64,000 nucleotides of DNA, from assembly GCF_001442805.1 (NCBI RefSeq), contig NZ_CP011131.1:806001-870000 (forward strand), in the 5' to 3' direction. The notes below the pieces were generated by a model. It was not told the origin of the DNA, made no database searches, and saw nothing but the letters and a program-made list of their open reading frames with translations. Below, in pieces: positions 8,698-17,120 of this stretch (its first letter is position 1; each line of letters begins with the position of its first letter). The stretch is from Lysobacter gummosus. Lineage in GTDB: Bacteria; Pseudomonadota; Gammaproteobacteria; Xanthomonadales; Xanthomonadaceae. Made by a program: the position numbers and the translations under genes.

Positions 8698-10530
8698 ATG
8701 TGCGGAATCGTCGGCGCGATTGCGGATCGCGATGTAGTACCGGTCCTGATCGATGGGCTCAAGCGTTTGGAATACCGCGGCTACGACTCGGCCGGCATCG
8801 CCGTATTCGACGGCGCGCAGCTGCGCCGCGTGCGCCGCACCGGCCGCGTCAGCGAAATGGAGAATGCCGCGCAAGCGGAAGACTTCCACGCCCAGATCGG
8901 CATCGGCCACACACGTTGGGCCACCCACGGCGGCGTCACCGAAGCCAATGCCCACCCGCACATCAGCTTCGGCGAACTGGCGGTGGTGCATAACGGCATC
9001 ATCGAAAACCACGACGAGCAGCGCGAGCGCCTGCGCGCGGCCGGTTACACCTTCGAATCGCAGACCGACACCGAGGTCATCGCGCACCTGGTGCACTTCC
9101 ACCAGAAGCATGGACTGGATCTGCTCGCCGCGGTGCAGGCGGCGGTCAGCGAACTGATCGGTGCTTATGCGATCGCTGTGGTCAGCAAGAACGAACCCGG
9201 CCGCTTGATCGCCGCGCGCATGGGCTGCCCGCTGCTGATCGGCCTGGGCGAGGGCGAGAACTTCGTCGCCAGCGACGTGTCGGCGATCCTGCAAGCCACG
9301 CGCCGGGTGATCTTCCTGGAAGAAGGCGACACCGCCGAAGTCAGCCGCGCCCAGGTGCGCGTGTTCGACCAGACCGGCGCGGCGATCGAGCGCGAAGTGC
9401 ATGTGTCGGACGTGTCGCTGGCCTCGCTGGAACTGGGCCCGTACCGCCACTTCATGCAGAAAGAAATTCACGAACAGCCGCGCGCCATCGCCGACACCAT
9501 CGAAGCGGTGATGGACAACGGCGGGTTCTCGGCGGAACTGTTCGGCGCGCAGGCCGAATCGGTGTTCGCGGGTGTCGAGGGCGTGCAGATCCTGGCCTGC
9601 GGCACCAGCTACTACGCCGGCCTGACCGCGCGTTACTGGATCGAAGCCATCGCCGGCCTGCCGTGCCAGGTCGAGATCGCGAGCGAATACCGCTACCGCG
9701 CCGCGGTGGCGAATCCGAAGCAGCTGATCGTGACGATTTCGCAGTCCGGCGAAACCCTGGATACGATGGAGGCGCTGAAGTACGCCAAGTCGCTGGGCCA
9801 CGACAAGACCTTGTCGATCTGCAACGTGCCCGAGAGCGCGATCCCGCGCGCGAGCAAGCTGGTGTATTACACCCGCGCCGGCGCCGAGATCGGCGTGGCA
9901 TCAACCAAGGCGTTCACCACACAATTGGTCGCGTTGTTCACGCTGACCGCGACGCTGGCGAAGTTGAACGGCAAGCTGAGCGCGGAGCAGGAAGCCGAGT
10001 TCGTCGATGCGCTGCGCCATCTGCCCGGCAGCGTGCAGCACGCGCTGAACTTGGAACCGCAGATCATCGGCTGGGCCGATCGTTTCGCACCGAAGCAGCA
10101 TGCGCTGTTTCTGGGCCGCGGCGTGCATTACCCGATCGCGCTGGAAGGCGCGCTCAAGCTCAAGGAAATCTCCTACATCCACGCCGAGGCGTACCCGGCG
10201 GGCGAGCTGAAGCACGGCCCGCTGGCGCTGGTGGACGCGGACATGCCGGTGGTGGTGATCGCACCGAAGGACAGCCTGCTGGAGAAGGTGAAATCCAATA
10301 TCCAGGAAGTGCGCGCGCGCGGCGGCGAGATGTTCGTGTTCGCCGACCTGGACAGCCACTTCGGCGAATCCGAGGCGGTGCACGTGATCCGCACGCCGCG
10401 TCACGTCGGCGTGCTGTCGCCGGTGGTGCATGCGATTCCGGTGCAGTTGCTGGCGTATCACGCGGCGCTGGCGCGCGGGACCGATGTCGATAAGCCGCGC
10501 AATCTGGCCAAGGCGGTTACGGTCGAGTAA
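8698..10530 (+). CDS. glmS: Glutamine--fructose-6-phosphate aminotransferase (isomerizing)
   Basis: 610-residue enzyme, the family's usual length, making glucosamine-6-phosphate from fructose-6-phosphate and glutamine, the first step to UDP-GlcNAc for peptidoglycan and LPS. It begins [13 protein letters not shown] with the N-terminal nucleophile Cys2 of class II glutaminases. The [10 protein letters not shown] and HTRWATHG segments are canonical, and two SIS sugar-isomerase domains follow ([17 protein letters not shown], then [19 protein letters not shown]). The C-terminus [12 protein letters not shown] is diagnostic. The ATG at 8698 was chosen because Cys must be residue 2 and GAAGGAG lies upstream; an in-frame extension to 8605 is spurious. 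It is divergent from the exporter operon and faces the IS region downstream. Confidence 0.98.
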   Translation: MCGIVGAIADRDVVPVLIDGLKRLEYRGYDSAGIAVFDGAQLRRVRRTGRVSEMENAAQAEDFHAQIGIGHTRWATHGGVTEANAHPHISFGELAVVHNGIIENHDEQRERLRAAGYTFESQTDTEVIAHLVHFHQKHGLDLLAAVQAAVSELIGAYAIAVVSKNEPGRLIAARMGCPLLIGLGEGENFVASDVSAILQATRRVIFLEEGDTAEVSRAQVRVFDQTGAAIEREVHVSDVSLASLELGPYRHFMQKEIHEQPRAIADTIEAVMDNGGFSAELFGAQAESVFAGVEGVQILACGTSYYAGLTARYWIEAIAGLPCQVEIASEYRYRAAVANPKQLIVTISQSGETLDTMEALKYAKSLGHDKTLSICNVPESAIPRASKLVYYTRAGAEIGVASTKAFTTQLVALFTLTATLAKLNGKLSAEQEAEFVDALRHLPGSVQHALNLEPQIIGWADRFAPKQHALFLGRGVHYPIALEGALKLKEISYIHAEAYPAGELKHGPLALVDADMPVVVIAPKDSLLEKVKSNIQEVRARGGEMFVFADLDSHFGESEAVHVIRTPRHVGVLSPVVHAIPVQLLAYHAALARGTDVDKPRNLAKAVTVE

Positions 10531-10933
10531 GCGGCGGCGTAGTGAGCGGGAGGCGCAACTAGCATTCGCGCCTGCGGCGGCAGCTATTACCTGCTCTTGC
10601 CGCGCGACGGGGACAAACCCGCGCGCCTGCGCGACAGCGCTGCATGTGCGACACAACGCAGTGCGCGCCTGCCTTGGCGCTCGCTCGCGCTAGCTGTTTC
10701 ACCGACGTGCGCTCATGCGGGCGTACTTGCCGATTTGGTTTGCTGATCGGGACGACGACGGCGGCGATATCAAAGCTTCTGCCGCGACCTGCTCGGGTGG
10801 AGCGGTCGATGGCGCCTGGCGCGACGCGATAGAGCGATCGGGAGCCGTCAACATCCGTTTACGCAAACGCGTCCTCGACTGGGGATTGCAGCAAGTCGCC
10901 GGTTGCAAATCGAGATGCGGAGCGAGGGCGTGG
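10531..10933. other. Non-coding stretch between glmS and the IS element
   Basis: No convincing gene. Short open frames on both strands (for example 10715-10936 plus, ending in the IS terminus) have no recognisable protein character or ribosome site. I see no strong terminator directly after glmS. Confidence 0.6.
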
Positions 10934-10962
10934 TGAATCGCCCAGGTTTTTGTAGACAGTCG

Positions 10963-11829
10963 TCAGCCGTTTAGTGCGTACCGCCTTTCAAACTCTATCG
11001 GGGACAGGCCATTGTTGGAACTGTGCCGTCGTTTGGGGTTGTAGAACAGCTCGATGTAATCGAACACATCGCCTCGTGCTTTGTCATGGGTATGGTAGAT
11101 CCGTTGCTTAACCCGTTCGCGCTTGAGCAACTGGAAGAAGCTTTCCATCGCGGCGTTGTCGTGACAGTTACCGCGTCGGCTCATGCTGCACACGATGCCG
11201 TGGGCCTTCAAAAAGCTCTGCCAGTCTTCGCTCGTGAACTGACTGCCTTGATCCGAGTGCAAGAGCAAACCAGGCGCGGGCTTGCGTCGCCACACCGCCG
11301 CTAGCAGCGCCTGCAGCACCAGATCGGAGTGCTGCGTTGGACGCGTGGCCCAGCCCACGATCCTGCGGGAGAACAGATCGAGCACGACGGCCAAGTACAA
11401 GAAGCCTTCGTGGGTGCGAATGTAGGTGATGTCGGTCACCCAGGCCCGATTGGGTTCTTGCGCTGTGAACTCACGCGCCAGCACGTTGTTGGCGACGGCG
11501 CCGATCGGCCCGCTCAACGGCCGCGGCCGCCGGCCGTAGCCCACCATGGCGCGCAGCCCTTCTTGCTTCATCAAACGCGCAACGCGGTGTTTGCTGCACG
11601 TTTCACCCAACTCGCGCAGGTCCGTGGTGATCTTGCGATGGCCGTAGATCGAGCCGCTTTCCAACCAACTGTGCTTGATCAATCCCAACAGACGTTGGTC
11701 GTCGCGTGCACGCGCACTGGCCGGCGCGTGAAGCCAAGCGTAGTAACCGCTGCGGTTTATGCCCAAGACACGGCACATTGCGGCCAGGCCGAACTCGTCG
11801 GCGTGCTGCTTCATGAAGGCGTACTTCAC
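10963..11829 (-). CDS. IS3-family transposase OrfB (DDE integrase core)
   Basis: 288-residue catalytic part of the transposase. An HTH_21-like segment (GLAAMCRVLGINRSGYYAW) is followed by an rve-type integrase core with the DDE residues in WVTDITYI, LLLHSDQGSQFTS and AMESFFQLLKRE; the GNCHDNA motif is typical of the group. The frame continues upstream without a stop into the A7 slippery site in orfA, so the active product is expected to be the OrfAB fusion. No disruption is seen. Confidence 0.95.
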   Translation of the reverse strand: MKYAFMKQHADEFGLAAMCRVLGINRSGYYAWLHAPASARARDDQRLLGLIKHSWLESGSIYGHRKITTDLRELGETCSKHRVARLMKQEGLRAMVGYGRRPRPLSGPIGAVANNVLAREFTAQEPNRAWVTDITYIRTHEGFLYLAVVLDLFSRRIVGWATRPTQHSDLVLQALLAAVWRRKPAPGLLLHSDQGSQFTSEDWQSFLKAHGIVCSMSRRGNCHDNAAMESFFQLLKRERVKQRIYHTHDKARGDVFDYIELFYNPKRRHSSNNGLSPIEFERRYALNG

Positions 11830-11831
11830 CT

Positions 11832-12104
11832 TTACCCCTTGGCAAAGTACGCGGCGGCTTTTTTTAGGATGTCTCGTTCTTCAGTCACGCGCCGAAGTTC
11901 TGCCTTCAGGCGTCGCACGTCCGCGTTCTGATCTTTTTCCACACGACGAACCACATCGCTTTTGCCTTGCTGACGCCGCCAGCCGTACAGGCTGTGCACC
12001 GACACGCCCAGGCGCTCGGCTACTTCGGCCACCGGCCGCCCGTACTCCACGATCTGACGGACCGCTTCGATCTTGAACTCATCGGTGTATCGCTTCGCGC
12101 TCAT
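11832..12104 (-). CDS. IS3-family transposase OrfA (HTH_8 domain)
   Basis: 90-residue DNA-binding protein: HTH (DEFKIEAVRQIVEYGRPVAE), then a leucine-zipper-like coiled coil ending RDILKKAAAYFAKG. The ATG at 12104 follows GGAGG. The seven A residues at 11859-11865 (codons CTA AAA AAA G) give a -1 frameshift site that joins it to orfB in frame; after the shift the frame reads through VKVKYAFMKQ into OrfB. Confidence 0.95.
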   Translation of the reverse strand: MSAKRYTDEFKIEAVRQIVEYGRPVAEVAERLGVSVHSLYGWRRQQGKSDVVRRVEKDQNADVRRLKAELRRVTEERDILKKAAAYFAKG

Positions 12105-12164
12105 AACCACCTCCACTTAAGCCATAGTTTATGGCTGCGAGATGTCTACGAAACCCTGGGCGAT

Positions 12165-12296
12165 TCACTCGCGGTAGGCCCAACGGGCCGCGTCCACCCG
12201 TCTGGCAGGGGCTTTGACCAGCGCCTCGCCGCTCCAGTGCCGATAGCTATCGGCGAGCAATCCAAAGCGTTCTATCGAACCATCCGGAAACATCAT
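12165..12296 (-). pseudogene. Possible small gene truncated by the IS element
   Basis: A 43-codon frame beginning MMFPDGSIERFGLLADSY, with AGGGA about 6 bases before the ATG. It ends WAYRE followed by a TGA that is exactly the first three bases of the IS terminus. Removing the IS would extend the frame across the junction for about 24 more codons to a TAA near 10859. The sequence looks protein-like but I know no family, and an overlapping plus-strand frame is also open, so this is tentative. Confidence 0.3.
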
Positions 12297-13518
12297 AACG
12301 GTTCCCTGTTGTTACAAATGGTTCACCCTCGGATTGAGGGCGACGACTTGGCCGGCGTCCACCGGCAACTCGAACAGGATCGAAGGCGTGTCGGGCTGGC
12401 AGGCCTCCGTAATTTCCACCTATCGCTGACCCGCGATACGGTGCATAGCACGGGATTTGCGGATACGGAGCGCGAGTGATACGCGGATGATCCTTGCAGG
12501 CCATACACACATCGCCGAAGCCGAGGCTTCAAGCGGCCGCCGGAACTTCCGCGACTCTGGGGACGCGGGTACGAGGTATACCGCCGGAATATTATGCGCA
12601 TCGCTCATATCCCCGCATGAGTGGTTTTGACGCGGCGCCCGTGGTTGCGACAGCGGCGGCGATATGATCGGTCGCCGTGTAGTGCCCCAACGCGAAGAGC
12701 CCAGTCATGTATTCATTGAAGCCGGGAAATCGCGGCGACGCTTCATCAGCGCCGAGGGCCGATCCAACGAACTGGGAAGAAAACGAGTGCCGAAGGCGAT
12801 GCCGGCAACAGAGCGTGATCTTTATGCAGACAATGCATTCGCTTCTGCGACGCGGCGCAATGATTCGGCTCTATTGTTCGAGCGGCGTTCGCTTCTGCGA
12901 CCTGACGCAACGATTCGGTTCTGCTGCTTGAACCGTGTGATTAAAAAAAACGCAATTGCACTTACGACAACGCTCACGGAAGCTGTTACGAAGTTAACAT
13001 TTGACTTGGGCTGATGTCTCTGCGCGCCGCCCAATTCGCCCGCAATCGCGTCCGCGATGAAAAGCGGTCAGGCCGCGCGCTATGAGAATGAAGGCCTCAG
13101 CAATCATGGGTCGGAAGTGTCTCTATATTTCCCTGTGCCGTCCAGGCCCGCCGAGCAGGTGTCTACGAAATCGTGGTAACTCCAATGTCCGAGTGAACAG
13201 ACTTTATTCTGGCTGTCGAAAATCTGTACCAGATACTTTTTGGACAGACTTCCCAATTTTCATAAGATGCCAAGGCAGCGGATCTTGGTGGGGCGTTGTG
13301 AACAGACTTCATTTATTGACTTCACGAATCGCCATCGGCGCTCGCGAAACCCTTCGATTAGAAAACGACGCCTTTCGGGGCGCCGCTTCCATCATCGCGA
13401 AGCGGAATCGAGGGCAGAATCCGGCGCCCGGGCTACGTTCTCTTCACACCGCCGTGGCCCGGCGCTTACCGCCGCTCGCCTAGCCTGGACCGCAATCACG
13501 GCAATGCGGGATGCGGTC
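12297..13518. other. Gene-poor, lower-GC patch downstream of the IS
   Basis: About 1.2 kb without a convincing gene. It is visibly less GC-rich than the surroundings (A8 run at 12944-12951; AT-rich stretch 13195-13330). It holds a 50-base tandem duplication (12838-12937), an IS-terminus-like relic (13160-13176) and two copies of GTGAACAGACTT about 110 bases apart near 13192 and 13299. Open frames at 12664-13014 and 13082-13483 span repeats and lack family character. It is probably decayed or acquired DNA. Confidence 0.6.
12838..12937. repeat. 50-base imperfect tandem duplication
   Basis: Two adjacent 50-base units each start TTCGCTTCTGCGAC and contain GCAA-GATTCGG. They differ at roughly one base in five. 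Function unknown. Confidence 0.75.
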
Positions 13519-14379
13519 ATGCACATCATTCTGGGCGGTACTGGACACGTGGGCTCGGCGGTGGCCGAGACTTTGCTGGAACGCGGCGAGGCGGTGACGG
13601 TGGTATCGCATCGCACCGCCGAGCTCGAGCGCTGGGAAGCGCGCGGTGCGAACTTCGCCGTCGTCGATGTCAACGACACAGGCGCCTTGCGCGAGGTGCT
13701 GAAGCAGGGCCGGCGCTTGTTCCTGCTCAATCCGCCGGCCGCGCCGGACACCGACACCGATGCGGTCGAGAAGGCCAATCTGCGTTCGATCCTGACGGCG
13801 ATCGAAGGCTCGGGCCTGGAGAAGGTGGTCGCCGAGTCCACCTACGGCGCGCAGCAGTGCGATCGCTGTGGCGATCTGGGCATTCTCTACGACATGGAAC
13901 AGGCGCTCAAAGCGCAGTCCATCGCCTACAGCGTGATCCGCGCCGCCTACTACATGAGCAACTGGGACGCGTCGCTTGAAAGCGCGCGCGAGCAAGGCAA
14001 GGTGCGCAGCTTCTATCCCGCCGATTTCCGCCTGCCGATGGTGGCGCCGCGCGATCTGGGCCGCGCCGGGGCCGATCTGTTGATGCAAGACGCGGACGAA
14101 CAAGTGCTGCACCACGTCGAAGGGCCGCGCGCCTACTCGCCGGCGGATGTGGCCGTGTGTTTCGCCAGTGCGCTGGGTCGCGAAGTCGCGGTCGAAGTCG
14201 TGCCGCGCGATCGCTGGGTGGAGGGCTTCCGCGAGATGGGTTTCTCCGAGCCGGGCGCGCGCTCGTATGCGCAGATGACCGCGCTGACCGCCGACAAGCG
14301 CTATGAACCGGCCAACGATCCGATACGCGGCGAGATCACCTTGCGCGAATACATCGACGCCCTCGCCGGGCGCGTTTGA
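13519..14379 (+). CDS. NmrA-like NAD(P)-binding protein
   Basis: 286-residue atypical short-chain dehydrogenase of the NmrA/HSCARG type. The Rossmann motif GGTGHVG is at residues 6-12, and the second strand ends AVTVVSHR with an Arg that would favour NADP(H). The ESTYGAQQ region occupies the active-site position, where the Tyr-x3-Lys of classical SDRs is absent. Such proteins are often redox sensors or azoreductase/quinone-reductase-like; the substrate cannot be told. The ATG at 13519 puts the glycine motif at the expected distance; an ATG five codons earlier (13504) is also possible. It stands alone after the low-GC patch. Confidence 0.85.
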   Translation: MHIILGGTGHVGSAVAETLLERGEAVTVVSHRTAELERWEARGANFAVVDVNDTGALREVLKQGRRLFLLNPPAAPDTDTDAVEKANLRSILTAIEGSGLEKVVAESTYGAQQCDRCGDLGILYDMEQALKAQSIAYSVIRAAYYMSNWDASLESAREQGKVRSFYPADFRLPMVAPRDLGRAGADLLMQDADEQVLHHVEGPRAYSPADVAVCFASALGREVAVEVVPRDRWVEGFREMGFSEPGARSYAQMTALTADKRYEPANDPIRGEITLREYIDALAGRV

Positions 14380-14657
14380 GCGGGCGGGCGACACCGTCGG
14401 ATTCGCTCAGCGCAGACGCCGCCGATCGCCGCGGCATCGTAACCGCAGGCCGCCCGCGGCCGCCGAAATCGCATTCAGACCGCGCTGCCCCCGCGCCGGC
14501 AAAAGTGTTTCATCCGTGAAATGTCCTGGGCCGCACGGCACCCTCGTTTAATCGGGGGTGATCGGCGCCTTGCAGCGCGACCGATCGACCAAAGGAATGA
14601 TGCGGCGCCGCGGCGACGCGTCTTACAGCGCGCCGCGCTGAATACAGGGAGAGACGC

Positions 14658-17117
14658 ATGCCGCTCGGACGCTTGCTCAATATCAATCAGATCGTCGCCG
14701 GCATTCGCCCGGCGCCCGCCGCGGCCGCGATCAAGGTGCCCGGCGTGGTGATCGCCGCGCCGCCGGCCGTCGTCGCGCCGGCGGTGACGGCAGCGCCCAT
14801 CGCGGTCGCCGCGCCGGCTCCGGCGATCGCCGATCTCGCCGCGATCAAGGCCTCGCCGGTGCTGATGCCGGGCGCGGTGCGGATGAACCCGGCGATCCTG
14901 CGCGCGCAACCGGCGATCGTCGCGCAGCTGGAAGGCCGCACCCTGCGTCCGCGCTTGAACGACCTGCGCCCGGACCTGTTTCCGATCAAGACCGGCGCCG
15001 GCTTCGGCCGCGCCGAGTCGCCGCATCCGATCAGCCCCAATCAGACGCCGGACGACCGTTGCCTGTTCGAAGATCCGCGCAATCCGCAGCAACGCTACTG
15101 GTTGCCGCGCTATCGCTTGCGCAACGCCAACGGCCAGTACGAGGTCAAGACCGCGTCCGGCCAGGACGGCTTGTGGGCGGTGAGTCTGGCGCTGGAAACC
15201 TTTCCCGCGCCGGAGATCGCCGATGCCGCGCGCAGCGCGCAGATGCTCAGCGTCAATCGCAGCGCGGTGATCGCTTACCGCGTGCCCGGCACCGCGATCG
15301 AACAACGCCTGCCGGCCGGCGAGATCGTCGAAGACCCGCGCGGCGGCTGCGTGGTGATGCTGCACTTGAGCCTGGCCGAGCGCGACGGCCTGTTGCGCGC
15401 CTTCATGTCCGCCGATGCGCAGTGCAAGCTGATCGTGTCGCGCGGCTATACCGTGGCCGTGCCGCTGCCGGCGACCGCATCGCCGGACGCGCCCAAGCGC
15501 CAGCTGATGATGATCAAGGGCCAGATGCAGTTGGCGCGTGCGCCGATGGCCGAGATGGCGATGGCGATGCCCAGAGCAGAAGCGCCGGTCGCGCGCGCGG
15601 CGATCGTCAAGCCCGGTCTGGCATCGGGCCTGCGCATGGCGCCGGCGGCGCTGCGGCCGGGCGGCGGCGAGTCGATCATCGCCGGCGACGAAGTCTGGCC
15701 GCGCAAGCCGTTTCCCAGGCCGCGTCCGATGCCGTTCCCGCGTCCGCAGCCGCAACCGGACCCCGAACCGCCGCCGCCCGCGCCGGAACAGCGCTACGAC
15801 GTTTCCAATCAATTGCAGGACTGGGCGGTCGCGCTGTTCTTCGAGCCGCAACTGCATCCCTACCTCTATCCGGCCGGCAGCGGCGGTTCGGCGTCGCCGG
15901 CGCGCTGGGTGGTGCACTCGTTGCGCTATCCCACCGGCACCGGCCGCAGTCATCCCTATTTCCAGGATCTCAGCGACCCCAGCCGCATCTACCACCTGCC
16001 CGACGCGTTCAAGCTGGCGCGCCGCAGCGAAGCGCCGCACGCGCCGTCGCTGGTGTTCCAGGTCGATCAGGGCGAGAACGCCGAGCAGGTGATGGTCGAT
16101 ATGACCTGCGAAGTGCGCCCGGTCACCGACGGCGAGCGTCTGCTCGCCGCGCGCCGCGAACTGGCCGACAAAGTGCCGGCCAGCGCGGACAATCCCAATC
16201 GCGAATTCGAACTGCGCCTGCTGCGCGCCAGCTCGACCCTGCAGATGGCGCTGCTGCGCAACGGCGCGGTGCGCTCGGAAACCGTGCCGGCCACCATCGA
16301 TTGGGACAACGGCTTCACCGTCAACGAGCGTTTCGAGTTCAAGGATTTCCAGGACGTGTTCGGCGTCCTCATGGCCACGACCAATTCCAACCTGCTGCAA
16401 GGCAACGTGGTGGTCGCCAGCGGCGTCAACGAGAACGTGATGGTGCCGGTCAAGCTCAACTTCGCCGACATGGAAGGCGAGTTGTTCCAGTCGATCGAAA
16501 CCCCGGACCCGCAGACCGGCGCGGTGGCGGTGAAACTGCTCAACGCCACCGAAAGCAAGCTGCGCATCACCCAGTTGCCGACCTGGATCACCCGCGGCGA
16601 AGGCCTGGTGACCGGCCGCATCGAAGGGCTGGACCTGAGCCAGCCGGTCGAAGTCGCGCCCGATCAAAGCCTGAGCTTCACCGTGCAGCCGACCGCGCCG
16701 CTGAGCGGCACCTTGCCGGCCGATGCGATCTTCAACACTGCCTCGGTGCGCAGCATTCCCGACGGCGAGGCCATCCTCAAGTACACCCTGGACGATTCCA
16801 TCGACCAGGAAACGGTGCGCCCGGTGACGGTGATGACCGCGCCGGAGGTGTTGCTCAACAACGCCACCGGCCAGGCCGGCGGCGAGATCCTCAACATCGT
16901 GGTCGAGTTCCGCGGCAACCGCCGCGTGGTGCTCGGCGCGGCCAACCTGAGCCAGGACATCGACGTGCCGGTGCCGTTGATGGACATCCTGTTGCGCAAG
17001 GACAGCGAGGGTTTCTACGAGTACCGCCAGACCGTGATCTACAAGTCCGGGCAGAAATCGCCGCCGCCGCAGTGGCGTCGCGACGACAGCGGCGTGCTGT
17101 TCGTGACGGCGGTCTGA
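14658..17117 (+). CDS. Large protein of unknown function, first gene of the novel cluster
   Basis: 819-residue protein with no signal peptide and no TM segment. The first about 130 residues are Ala/Pro/Val rich (low complexity). Two copies of a DP-YLP module follow: FEDPRNPQQRYWLP (about residue 137) and FQDLSDPSRIYHLP (about residue 435). They are separated by a Pro-rich linker (about residues 355-378). The rest is predicted beta-rich. GGGAGA precedes the ATG; the next gene starts 3 bases after the stop, so they are co-transcribed. The same module recurs in later cluster proteins (20106, 22365, 24856), indicating one family-based machinery. I recognise no characterised family. A long open frame on the opposite strand is a codon-bias shadow. 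Confidence 0.85.
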   Translation: MPLGRLLNINQIVAGIRPAPAAAAIKVPGVVIAAPPAVVAPAVTAAPIAVAAPAPAIADLAAIKASPVLMPGAVRMNPAILRAQPAIVAQLEGRTLRPRLNDLRPDLFPIKTGAGFGRAESPHPISPNQTPDDRCLFEDPRNPQQRYWLPRYRLRNANGQYEVKTASGQDGLWAVSLALETFPAPEIADAARSAQMLSVNRSAVIAYRVPGTAIEQRLPAGEIVEDPRGGCVVMLHLSLAERDGLLRAFMSADAQCKLIVSRGYTVAVPLPATASPDAPKRQLMMIKGQMQLARAPMAEMAMAMPRAEAPVARAAIVKPGLASGLRMAPAALRPGGGESIIAGDEVWPRKPFPRPRPMPFPRPQPQPDPEPPPPAPEQRYDVSNQLQDWAVALFFEPQLHPYLYPAGSGGSASPARWVVHSLRYPTGTGRSHPYFQDLSDPSRIYHLPDAFKLARRSEAPHAPSLVFQVDQGENAEQVMVDMTCEVRPVTDGERLLAARRELADKVPASADNPNREFELRLLRASSTLQMALLRNGAVRSETVPATIDWDNGFTVNERFEFKDFQDVFGVLMATTNSNLLQGNVVVASGVNENVMVPVKLNFADMEGELFQSIETPDPQTGAVAVKLLNATESKLRITQLPTWITRGEGLVTGRIEGLDLSQPVEVAPDQSLSFTVQPTAPLSGTLPADAIFNTASVRSIPDGEAILKYTLDDSIDQETVRPVTVMTAPEVLLNNATGQAGGEILNIVVEFRGNRRVVLGAANLSQDIDVPVPLMDILLRKDSEGFYEYRQTVIYKSGQKSPPPQWRRDDSGVLFVTAV

Positions 17118-17120
17118 GCC

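Larger units (their letters stand above)
10934..12167 (-). mobile_element. IS3-family insertion sequence, apparently complete
   Basis: 1234 bases bounded by imperfect inverted repeats: left TGAATCGCCCAGGTTTTTGT, and right end reading inward TGAATCGCCCAGGGTTTCGT, both continuing into AGACA. They start TG and end CA as usual for IS3 elements. It carries orfA and orfB in the classical -1 arrangement with an A7 slippery run. No target duplication is evident (flanks TGG and CTC), suggesting age or rearrangement at one end. Confidence 0.92.

Noticed and set aside
10715..10936. 73-codon plus-strand frame ending inside the left IS terminus
   Set aside because: No ribosome site, no domain and no continuity evidence beyond an open frame; it is likely chance.
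11603..11845. 80-codon minus-strand frame inside the transposase region
   Set aside because: It overlaps orfB in another frame and reads only as a shadow; the orfA/orfB -1 frameshift explains expression.
13082..13483. 133-codon plus-strand frame upstream of the NmrA-like gene
   Set aside because: It crosses the IS relic and AT-rich segment, has Cys/Arg-rich translation and no family signal.
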